Of a DNA stretch of 6,122 nucleotides, positions 1-5,948 are shown piece by piece (the first letter of the stretch is position 1; every line of letters begins with the position of its first letter). The translations under genes and the position numbers were made by a program. Source of the DNA: an uncultured Deferribacteraceae bacterium (GTDB lineage Bacteria > Chrysiogenota > Deferribacteres > Deferribacterales > Mucispirillaceae). The notes under the pieces are model-generated. The model was given only the letters and a program-made list of their open reading frames with translations. It searched no databases and was not told where the DNA came from. Location: assembly GCA_947039055.1 (NCBI GenBank), contig CAMQYB010000130.1, positions 1 to 6,122 of the forward strand. Reading direction: 5' to 3'.

Positions 1-84
1 CAAATTGAGAGTACGCAGTTTACATAATTCAAGCTGAAATAGATTACTAACTTCAGCAAGTGGTACTATAATTTTAAACAGCAT
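1..84 (-). CDS. Possible 5' end of an unidentified gene, cut by the window edge
   Basis: On the minus strand an ATG at 84 opens a frame that stays open for 28 codons to the left edge. It begins MLFKIIVPLAEVSNLF and an in-frame stop lies four codons before the ATG. The spacing suits a gene following the small membrane protein at 130-345 on the same strand. Against it, there is no Shine-Dalgarno sequence before the ATG, and 28 open codons in such AT-rich DNA is weak evidence. I recognise no family. The rest of 1-129 shows no terminator, RNA gene or clear promoter. Confidence 0.25.
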   Translation of the reverse strand, partial: MLFKIIVPLAEVSNLFQLELCKLRTLNL

Positions 85-129
85 CAATATAATAAGTTAA
101 TTACTGGTATACAAACCTTTACTTCATAA

Positions 130-345
130 TTAATTATCATCTTTTTTATCGCTATTTTTCTCACTTGCTGCAACAATTTTCTCGATCTCTTGTTGTTGTT
201 TAGCAAGCTTCACATAATATAATCGCTTCTTATCTTGTAGCTCATCATATCTTGCAATTTTTAATGCACGGCTTCTTAAATCTAATATAATAGAAAAATA
301 AGCTATAACTGCTAACATAAACATAAAGATATCAAGTCTACTCAT
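130..345 (-). CDS. Small single-pass membrane protein with coiled-coil tail, hypothetical
   Basis: This 71-residue protein is of unknown function. Residues 5-24 (DIFMFMLAVIAYFSIILDLR) form one hydrophobic helix after a very short N terminus. From about residue 25 to 60 the chain is rich in K, R, E and Q with heptad-like spacing, suggesting a helical or coiled-coil tail, and it ends in a charged DKKDDN tail. Basic residues directly after the helix (RSRALKIAR) favour a cytoplasmic C-terminal tail by the positive-inside rule. The ATG at 345 is preceded by GAGGA with a 7-nt gap. An earlier ATG three bases upstream of the start meets a stop at once. The layout (short N terminus, one helix, short coiled coil) resembles small division or envelope-scaffold proteins in shape only; no diagnostic motif supports that. 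It is divergent from the double-anchored protein at 509-1237. Confidence 0.7.
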   Translation of the reverse strand: MSRLDIFMFMLAVIAYFSIILDLRSRALKIARYDELQDKKRLYYVKLAKQQQEIEKIVAASEKNSDKKDDN

Positions 346-391
346 ATCATAATCCTCGCACTACTCTACCTACTTGATCGGATTTATACAG

Positions 392-421
392 ATATTATTA
401 ACAATTATTTTTCAATACCAA
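392..421 (-). promoter_or_regulatory. Candidate promoter for the small membrane protein
   Basis: Read on the minus strand, TTGGTA (421-416) and TAATAT (397-392) are separated by 18 bp. They would start transcription near 385 and give a leader of about 40 nt before the ATG at 345. Several weaker combinations exist in this AT-rich spacer, so this is only the best of several choices. Confidence 0.35.
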
Positions 422-442
422 GAATACAATCAATATTTTGTC

Positions 443-471
443 TTGATAATAGTAATGTAATAAAATATAAT
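443..471 (+). promoter_or_regulatory. Near-consensus sigma-70 type promoter
   Basis: TTGATA (443-448) and a perfect TATAAT (466-471) are separated by 17 bp, the optimal spacing for a housekeeping sigma factor. The predicted start is about 478, giving a leader of about 30 nt to the ATG at 509. This is the strongest promoter match in the window. Confidence 0.75.
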
Positions 472-477
472 TGATTA

Positions 478-491
478 AGTTATACATAACT
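478..491 (+). repeat. Inverted repeat at the predicted transcription start
   Basis: AGTTAT, a 2-bp centre and ATAACT form a 14-bp dyad that begins at the predicted +1 of the promoter at 443-471. In DNA it could be a repressor operator. In RNA it could form a 5-bp stem with a tetraloop at the extreme 5' end of the transcript. The ends are exact but short, and AT-rich DNA produces such dyads by chance. Confidence 0.35.
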
Positions 492-508
492 CAAAGAGGT
501 TGTTACCA

Positions 509-1237
509 ATGAAAAAATTAGTTATTTTAAGTATCCTTGTAATCTTTACATCTGTCGGATGTGATACGATCAAAGTTAAATATGGGAATAAAGGTGATAA
601 TAGTACCATAAAACCTAAAAATGAACTATCAGCTACTAGCGATAATATGAGTAAACCTATCACTAGCATAGAAGATATTAACAACATTATGAACGATAAT
701 ACTAGCAATGATATTGATAACAATACTGCATCTGAAATTCAAAATAATAACCAGTCATTACTTGATAATGGTTTTGGTAATAACACACTTAACAGCTATA
801 TCAATAGATATAATATACTTGAAAAAAATATGGAAAAGAATTTTATGTTATTTGATGACAAAATAAATAACTTAGAAACTGATATGAGATTTTATCAGAA
901 CGAAACAGATAACTTATCTGTGAAAATAGCAAATCTAAATAACCAAATAAATAATTTAACAATTGAACATAATGCCTCAATTGAACTTGTAACTAAATTT
1001 AAAAACTATATTGTGATATTTTTTATAGTTATACTAATTATTATAGTGAGTTTAATATTTGTTATAATCTCGGTATATGTAAGATTAGGCAAGATAAAAA
1101 ATATTATAAAAAAAGAGCCTGTAAAACACACTGAACCTGCTGCTCATACTGATGAGAATAAAAAAGTAAGTACAAAAAAAAATATGACAGTAATTGATAC
1201 TACCGATGATGCCAAAAATAACGACGATAGCAAGTAG
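509..1237 (+). CDS. Putative lipoprotein with coiled coil and C-terminal membrane helix
   Basis: A 242-residue envelope protein of unknown function. The ATG at 509 is chosen over a TTG at 500 because AAAGAGG (493-499) sits 9 nt before it and the signal peptide then begins MKKLVIL. Residues 1-17 are a lipoprotein signal peptide with lipobox SVGC and predicted lipidated Cys18. Residues 20-95 are a low-complexity linker rich in N, S, D and T. Residues 97-165 look like a coiled coil (for example KINNLETDMRFYQNETDNL). Residues 167-191 are a strong transmembrane helix followed by a basic stretch (RLGKIKNIIKK) and a polar charged tail. If Cys18 is lipidated, the middle of the protein would be a periplasmic loop held at both ends on the inner membrane, with the last 50 residues cytoplasmic. 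Alternatively the N-terminal segment is an uncleaved signal anchor. An A9 run at 1174-1182 lies near the 3' end. It ends before a hairpin terminator. Confidence 0.8.
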   Translation: MKKLVILSILVIFTSVGCDTIKVKYGNKGDNSTIKPKNELSATSDNMSKPITSIEDINNIMNDNTSNDIDNNTASEIQNNNQSLLDNGFGNNTLNSYINRYNILEKNMEKNFMLFDDKINNLETDMRFYQNETDNLSVKIANLNNQINNLTIEHNASIELVTKFKNYIVIFFIVILIIIVSLIFVIISVYVRLGKIKNIIKKEPVKHTEPAAHTDENKKVSTKKNMTVIDTTDDAKNNDDSK

Positions 1238-1276
1238 TAGTATAATTTAACAGTTTAGAAATTTTTAATAAATTAA

Positions 1277-1318
1277 AACGGCATGTAACATATTAAAAGT
1301 TATGTGCCGTTACTTTTA
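1277..1318 (+). terminator. Rho-independent terminator
   Basis: Arms 1277-1289 and 1299-1311 pair through ACGGCA/TGCCGT, two G-U wobbles, TAAC/GTTA and an outer A-T pair, around a 9-nt loop. The tract TACTTTTAT follows. It lies 40 bp after the stop codon of the 509-1237 gene. The U tract is imperfect, so its efficiency is uncertain. Confidence 0.7.
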
Positions 1319-1360
1319 TAAATTAATTATAATGAATTATGAGCTATTATAGAAATACCT

Positions 1361-1390
1361 ATGGCATAATTGATAGATAAAGACTATATT
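1361..1390 (+). promoter_or_regulatory. Weak candidate promoter for the duplicated lipoprotein
   Basis: ATGGCA (1361-1366), an 18-bp spacer and TATATT (1385-1390) would start transcription near 1397. A short dyad, ACAAG-TAA-CTTGT (1393-1405), overlaps that start. The -35 matches only four of six consensus bases. I see no better candidate in the 203-bp gap, but the terminator upstream implies that some promoter is present. Confidence 0.3.
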
Positions 1391-1440
1391 AAACAAGTAA
1401 CTTGTAAATATGTTTTAATAACCATTAAGAAGGAGATATA

Positions 1441-2757
1441 ATGAAGAATATATTAGTTTTAGTATTTATGATGAGTGTAGTTATTTCGTGTGGAGATGAT
1501 GAGAAAGGTAGTTCTGTTAAACCTATATCAGGACAGATTCCTAGTGATAATAAATTAGTTCTAGAAGGAACTGCGATCAGTAATAGTGCTTCTATAGTTG
1601 CAGAAGCATCAACAACAGTAGACGTAACAGAAAGTGCAGATCCAACAGTTGATCCAGTTCCAACAGTATATCCACTCTTAGATCGTTTATACGATACAGT
1701 TTGGTTTCAATCAGAAGAAGATATCGATGATGGAGTCGTTGAAGTTGAAACAGAATTTCTATTCTTTAAAAAAATCGGCACAACTGTGCGATTAGATGAA
1801 GTTGAAATGGAGAATGGCATCATAGATCCTCCTGATGGAGACAATGAATATAGTGAACTTACAGAAATAGATAATACTGTTGATACTACAACATTGAATG
1901 CTTTTGTTGCGAAAAATATAGAGTTTGAAAATGGTGCTGTAGATGACGCAGAGTATGAAGGTTATTACCTTAGAGATAATAGAACTCTTTATGTAATTGA
2001 TGGAGATTCAAAAGTAGCTGTAGCAAGTGTTCTAAAGTCTATGCTTTCAATGACTGAAGCTGACTTAGAAAGAAAATATAATGAGGATAGATATTTATTA
2101 TCAGAGAAACCAAATATAGGTGAGTTAATACCAACTCCACCCGTTGTTCAGAAAACTAAACCTGTAGCTACGCAAAGCCCTAGTACTAAAAAATTGGTTC
2201 TTGAAGGAACAGCGATCGCTAGTGGTGCATCAGTAGTTGCTGTAGACGTAACAGAAAGTGCAGATCCAACAGTTGATCCAGTTCCAACAGAGTATCCACT
2301 CCTAGAGCGTTTATACGGTACTACTTGGTTTCAATCAGAGAAAGATACTGATGACGGAGTTGTTGAAATTGAAACAGAATTTCTTCTCTTTAAAAAAATT
2401 GATAATAAAGTTAAGTTAGAAGAGATTGAAATGCAAAATGGTATTATAGATCTTCCTGATGGAGATAATGAATATAGCGAACTAACTGACATAGATAATA
2501 CTGTTGATCCTACAAAACTAAATGCTTTTGTTGCTAAAAATATTGAGTATGAAAATGGCGTTGTAGATGATGAGCTAGAGTATGAAGGTTATTTCCTTAA
2601 AGATGCTAAAACTCTTTATGTGATTGATGGAAGTTCAAAAGTAGCTGTAAAAACTGCTCTAACAGCTATGCTTACAATGACTGATGCTGACTTAGAAGTA
2701 TCATATAATGATGATAAATATCTATTATCAGAGAAATCAGATATAACAGTGAAATAA
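1441..2757 (+). CDS. Lipoprotein with two tandem copies of an unrecognised acidic domain
   Basis: A 438-residue predicted lipoprotein. Residues 1-16 are a signal peptide with lipobox VISC and lipidation at Cys17, which appears to be the only cysteine. The start is well supported: AGAAGGAG ends 5 nt before the ATG. After a short linker the protein consists of two homologous units, about residues 38-226 and 251-435. Each has KLVLEGTAI, a linker DVTESADPTVDPVPT, then a domain of about 145 residues running from YPLL to LLSEK. By eye the two domains are about three quarters identical; shared blocks include DGDNEYSEL, LNAFVAKNIE and TLYVIDG. The composition is strongly acidic. Alternating polar and hydrophobic stretches with an early Trp (W88, W296) suggest a beta-rich fold, perhaps lipocalin-like, but that is only an impression. 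The T/P/V/D-rich linkers look like flexible spacers. The position of DD after the lipidated Cys may influence sorting between membranes, but the rules for this organism are unknown. Function unknown. Confidence 0.85.
   Translation: MKNILVLVFMMSVVISCGDDEKGSSVKPISGQIPSDNKLVLEGTAISNSASIVAEASTTVDVTESADPTVDPVPTVYPLLDRLYDTVWFQSEEDIDDGVVEVETEFLFFKKIGTTVRLDEVEMENGIIDPPDGDNEYSELTEIDNTVDTTTLNAFVAKNIEFENGAVDDAEYEGYYLRDNRTLYVIDGDSKVAVASVLKSMLSMTEADLERKYNEDRYLLSEKPNIGELIPTPPVVQKTKPVATQSPSTKKLVLEGTAIASGASVVAVDVTESADPTVDPVPTEYPLLERLYGTTWFQSEKDTDDGVVEIETEFLLFKKIDNKVKLEEIEMQNGIIDLPDGDNEYSELTDIDNTVDPTKLNAFVAKNIEYENGVVDDELEYEGYFLKDAKTLYVIDGSSKVAVKTALTAMLTMTDADLEVSYNDDKYLLSEKSDITVK
1618..1666 (+). repeat. 49-bp exact direct repeat, copy 1
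   Basis: This stretch encodes the linker DVTESADPTVDPVPT of the first unit and is identical base for base with 2242-2290, 624 bp away in the same reading frame. Identity stops abruptly on both sides (A/T before, T/A after), while the flanking duplicated domains differ at many silent and replacement sites. Confidence 0.9.
2242..2290 (+). repeat. 49-bp exact direct repeat, copy 2
   Basis: Second copy of the repeat at 1618-1666, coding for the linker before the second domain. Recombination between the copies would remove 624 bp, exactly 208 codons, and leave an in-frame single-domain lipoprotein. Confidence 0.9.
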
Positions 2758-2820
2758 TCCTAAACATATTGATCTGTAAAACATTAATATGTAAATGAAT
2801 TTAGTAAAAAAATAATATAG

Positions 2821-2851
2821 AAAACCCCTCAATAATATGAGGGGCTTTTTT
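2821..2851. terminator. Bidirectional rho-independent terminator
   Basis: CCCCTC (2825-2830) pairs with GAGGGG (2839-2844) around an 8-nt loop. It is flanked by AAAA on the left and C plus T6 on the right, so both strands read as a GC-rich hairpin followed by U residues. It lies between the convergent lipoprotein gene (stop at 2757) and the RNase R gene (stop at 2873) and can end both transcripts. Confidence 0.9.
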
Positions 2852-2872
2852 AATTGTATAAATAATTTAAAT

Positions 2873-4909
2873 CTATTTCCGATCTTTCTTCTTTTTCTTA
2901 GCTTTATTCATCTTCGTATTTATTACATCATCTTTTAATCTAAACTTTACAGTTAGAGATGCTATATCAATAGAGTGAACATTAATTTCAATCTCATCAC
3001 CTATCTTATAAGTCTTACCACTCTTTTTACCGATCGCACGTTTGCTGTCTGAGGTAAACTCATCAAAGTTGATATCATCAAAATCTAATACAGCAGGCAA
3101 TGATATCCTTTCAATAAAAAGTTTAAAACCGTGACTATTGATAGTGTTTATTGTAGCTAAATAATCATCTTCAAAATGCTCATATAAATATTCAATCTTT
3201 TTAAACGAACTAATCTCTGTTTCAATCTCAAATGCAACTCTCTCAAGTTCTGTAGATCTTCTTGCTACACTATCCAAATAATCTTCATCATATTTAGATG
3301 TATAACTTGAATTAGGTTTGCTCTGTAACATCTCTATCTTCTCAAGAAGTAACCTATGCACCACAAGATCAGGATAACGTCTTATTGGGCTTGTGAAGTG
3401 AGTGTACGCCTCTGAATTTAAACCGAAATGTCCTATATTATCTGTACTATACTCTGCACGCATCATCGAGCGTACTAATTTTGGAAGGAGCAATGATGAA
3501 TATTTTGAATTTGTAGCAAGTATTGAATATATAGAAATACTTTTAACACTATTATCATTTACGTGATTTATATCCACACCTAAACTTTTTGCAAGCTCTA
3601 ACCACTCAATTACTTTTGCGTTATCAGGTTTATCATGCACTCTATAAATTGATGTTAAATCACTCACATCTAGGTACGACGCAACAGCTTCGTTTGCTGA
3701 TATCATAAAAAACTCAATAGCTCTTTCTGATATCCCACGAACTACTTGATACACATCTTCAACAGATCCATCATCTCTAAACTTAAATTTGTTCTCAGGA
3801 AAATCAAATGATATATAATCTGAATTAAGTTTTTTCTTCTCAAAAATATTATATAAATCTTCAAAATCTTTTACAAATTTTGATAACCCTTTATCCGCAG
3901 TAACCGCTCTTCCATCTATCAGTTCATTAACATAATTATAAGTTAATCTCTCATTACTTTTTATGATAGATCTATAAAATTGTTTATCTAATATCGCACC
4001 ATCATTTTTATCAACTACCATTTTAACGGTTACTGTTCGACGTAATACTTTTGGAAGTAGACTACATAGATCAGTTGATAACTCTTCTGGCAACATAGGG
4101 ATTGCAAACTGAGGAAAATATATTGACGTTCCTCTACCCCTTGCATACTCATCCAGTTTTGAATCTTCTTTAACATATAATGATACATCAGCTATATGCA
4201 CATATAAAATATAGCAATCGTCTTTAACTTCAATACTTATCGCATCATCGTAATCTTTTGCATCCTCACCATCAATTGTAGCTGTGTATAGATTACTAAA
4301 ATCTTCCACTGTACCATCTATTGTAGGAGTACAATTTTCTTGAATTTTTTTAGCTTCATTAGATATTTTCTCAGGTACTTTACGTGTAAGTTTAAATTTT
4401 GATAAAACTATTTTATTATCAATTCCGATATCATTTATATGTCCAAGTTTTAGAACAACATCGCCGTACGCTCTATCATGTTCAGACGGATAAGAAGTTA
4501 CGGTAACAAGCAGAACATCACCTTCTTCATAACTATTCTCGTGTTTAATATAAATATTATAGTTGAATGTTTTTGATACAGGAATAATATATTGATTATT
4601 ATTTATTCTTTGATATATACCTGCAATCTCTTTAATTCCTCTTGAGATTATTTTAACAACTTTAGCTTCAAGCCTTCCTTTGAACATTGATACCGTAACT
4701 AAAACTGTATCTTGGCTACTAGCACCGTTTAGATTTCTTGGATGTATAAAAACATCATCAGTTGTTTTATCCTCTGGGATAAAAAATGCAAAACCAGCAG
4801 AGTGAGCTTCAACCCTACCTTTTAGAGTTTTCCCATCGCCATCATTTTTTCCTTTTGGCTTAAAACTTCCTTTCTCTGTTCTTTCATTTCTACTTCTCTT
4901 TTTAATCAA
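2873..4909 (-). CDS. rnr: Ribonuclease R (RNase II/RNR family 3'-5' exoribonuclease)
   Basis: A processive hydrolytic exoribonuclease that degrades RNA 3' to 5'; the family acts on structured RNA, rRNA quality control and mRNA turnover in the cytoplasm. Domains in order: basic N terminus (1-28), first OB/cold-shock domain (about 30-90, with HSAGFAFFIPEDK and DDVFIHP), second cold-shock domain (about 94-157), RNB catalytic domain (about 190-525) and S1 domain (about 580-657), then a lysine-rich tail. TIDGEDAKDYDDAIS supplies the metal-binding aspartates D213, D219, D221 and D222 in the family spacing. IPMLPEELSTDLCSLLP and YTHFTSPIRRYPDLVVHR are further signature blocks. At 678 residues it is shorter than E. 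coli RNase R (813) and lacks the N-terminal HTH region. The start is TTG at 4909 with AAGGA 8 nt before it, overlapping the upstream AAA+ gene by 8 bp, which implies one transcript and possible translational coupling. RNase II is less likely because of the S1 plus lysine-rich tail and the TSPIRRYPDL form of the motif. Confidence 0.95.
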   Translation of the reverse strand: MIKKRSRNERTEKGSFKPKGKNDGDGKTLKGRVEAHSAGFAFFIPEDKTTDDVFIHPRNLNGASSQDTVLVTVSMFKGRLEAKVVKIISRGIKEIAGIYQRINNNQYIIPVSKTFNYNIYIKHENSYEEGDVLLVTVTSYPSEHDRAYGDVVLKLGHINDIGIDNKIVLSKFKLTRKVPEKISNEAKKIQENCTPTIDGTVEDFSNLYTATIDGEDAKDYDDAISIEVKDDCYILYVHIADVSLYVKEDSKLDEYARGRGTSIYFPQFAIPMLPEELSTDLCSLLPKVLRRTVTVKMVVDKNDGAILDKQFYRSIIKSNERLTYNYVNELIDGRAVTADKGLSKFVKDFEDLYNIFEKKKLNSDYISFDFPENKFKFRDDGSVEDVYQVVRGISERAIEFFMISANEAVASYLDVSDLTSIYRVHDKPDNAKVIEWLELAKSLGVDINHVNDNSVKSISIYSILATNSKYSSLLLPKLVRSMMRAEYSTDNIGHFGLNSEAYTHFTSPIRRYPDLVVHRLLLEKIEMLQSKPNSSYTSKYDEDYLDSVARRSTELERVAFEIETEISSFKKIEYLYEHFEDDYLATINTINSHGFKLFIERISLPAVLDFDDINFDEFTSDSKRAIGKKSGKTYKIGDEIEINVHSIDIASLTVKFRLKDDVINTKMNKAKKKKKDRK

Positions 4910-5849
4910 TATTATATTCCTTAAGTAATTTGGCTAAAGTGTTACGATTAATATTGAGCAGATTGGCAGCTACAGATTTATTTCTGTTAGTTATATCAAG
5001 CGCTGCTTTAATTAATGGTATTTCAACTATTTCTTTATATTCTTTATAAACATCTATTTTACTTGTAAGTTCACCAGATTTTAGCATATTTCTTGCTAGT
5101 CTATAAAGATCATCTGATAATCTGTTGCTAACTTTACTATGTGTCATTCCGAAATCATCAGCTAGGTGTGATGGTAGAAGTAGATCCTCTACATCCGATT
5201 TTATATATAGATTTGTAATTAACGATTCAAGCTCACGAACGTTTCCAGGATAATTATATGCTACTAAAATATCCAATAACTCAGTTGATACTTTTTTATC
5301 GACTTCATTTGTAGCTTTTAATTCAGTAAGAAAAATATCTGCCAAACTAGGTATATCCTCTTTGCGATCCCTAAGTGGTGGCACTGTAATATTTGCTGGA
5401 AATAAATGATATAAAGTTGAGTTAAATCTTTTCTGTCTTACAAGCTCTTTTAGATCTTTCGATGTACACGCAATTACTCGTACATTCGTTTCCTCTGCAT
5501 ACTTCACAATATCATGAAGAGTGTTTTGTAGCACTTTATTAAAATCAGCTATATCATTAATTATAATCGTACCGTTAGAACTTTTTATAAATAAGTTTCT
5601 GATTTTTTTATCTACACTATCCCCTGCTAAATCTTTTTTATAAAATTTAGTAGGATTTAAAAAATTTACTTCTCCACTTCGTTTACTCTTAAGATGGATA
5701 TATTTAGCAACCGTATTTTTTCCTGTACCTGCTTCACCATATAAAAGAATGTTCGCAAATAAAGGAGCAACTTGTCTAATAATTTTAGACATCGATTTTA
5801 TCTTAGCAGACTTGCCCTCAAAAAAATATTTAGTGCTGTTTTTTTCCAC
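4902..5849 (-). CDS. Degenerate NtrC-family AAA+ protein with Fis-type HTH, regulator
   Basis: A 315-residue protein resembling the AAA+ and DNA-binding parts of bacterial enhancer-binding proteins, with no receiver or sensor domain in front. Visible elements: Walker A GEAGTGKN (38-45, usual GESGTGKE); a Walker B position reading IIINDI (95-100) where the family has LFLDEI; a sensor I region RVIACTSKDL (124-133); PPLRDRKEDIP (157-167); and sensor II YPGNVRELESL (200-210). The C terminus (about 275-312, IKAALDITNRNKSVAANLL then NINRNTLAKLLKEY) is a Fis-type helix-turn-helix. The GAFTGA loop that contacts sigma-54 is absent from 60-90, and the arginine-finger segment reads FNSTLYHLF instead of FRxDLYYRL. 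ATP may bind, but normal hydrolysis and sigma-54 activation look unlikely. It may instead act as a DNA-binding regulator of ordinary promoters, as TyrR does. The start is GTG at 5849 with AAGGGA 7 nt before it; an ATG upstream meets a stop at once. It is the first gene of an operon with rnr. Confidence 0.85.
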   Translation of the reverse strand: MEKNSTKYFFEGKSAKIKSMSKIIRQVAPLFANILLYGEAGTGKNTVAKYIHLKSKRSGEVNFLNPTKFYKKDLAGDSVDKKIRNLFIKSSNGTIIINDIADFNKVLQNTLHDIVKYAEETNVRVIACTSKDLKELVRQKRFNSTLYHLFPANITVPPLRDRKEDIPSLADIFLTELKATNEVDKKVSTELLDILVAYNYPGNVRELESLITNLYIKSDVEDLLLPSHLADDFGMTHSKVSNRLSDDLYRLARNMLKSGELTSKIDVYKEYKEIVEIPLIKAALDITNRNKSVAANLLNINRNTLAKLLKEYNID

Positions 5850-5880
5850 GACTACATCCCTTATTTAATATACTAACTAA

Positions 5881-5910
5881 TCTATATTCTACTTACTATG
5901 ATCAACACAA
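5881..5910 (-). promoter_or_regulatory. Candidate promoter of the AAA+/rnr operon
   Basis: On the minus strand TTGTGT (5910-5905) and TATAGA (5886-5881) are 18 bp apart. They predict a start near 5873-5874 and a leader of about 25 nt to the GTG at 5849. No -24/-12 (GG-N10-GC) sigma-54 promoter is visible in this stretch, which agrees with the regulator not being a sigma-54 activator. Other AT-rich hexamer pairs are possible. Confidence 0.35.
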
Positions 5911-5948
5911 AATATGCTCTTTCAACTATATACTTTGCAATCTATACT

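Noticed and set aside
500..508. Upstream TTG start for the 509-1237 gene
   Set aside because: The TTG directly abuts the AAAGAGG Shine-Dalgarno site, whereas the ATG at 509 has proper spacing and gives a standard lipoprotein signal peptide.
475..723. Minus-strand open frame of 82 codons with hydrophobic content
   Set aside because: It is antisense to the signal peptide and N/S/D-rich linker of the 509-1237 gene and covers its promoter and Shine-Dalgarno site. Asparagine- and aspartate-rich coding DNA reads as hydrophobic residues on the opposite strand, so this is a shadow.
1393..1405. ACAAG-TAA-CTTGT dyad as an operator for the duplicated lipoprotein
   Set aside because: The arms are only 5 bp, the associated promoter is weak, and short AT-rich dyads are expected by chance, so it is noted within the promoter entry only.
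5839..5845. A7 run (minus strand) just after the GTG start as a phase-variation switch
   Set aside because: Seven-base A or T runs are common throughout this AT-rich window, so no special role can be claimed.
5850..5948. Sigma-54 promoter in front of the AAA+ gene
   Set aside because: No GG and GC dinucleotides with -24/-12 spacing and the usual flanks are visible on the minus strand; only -35/-10 type hexamers can be proposed.
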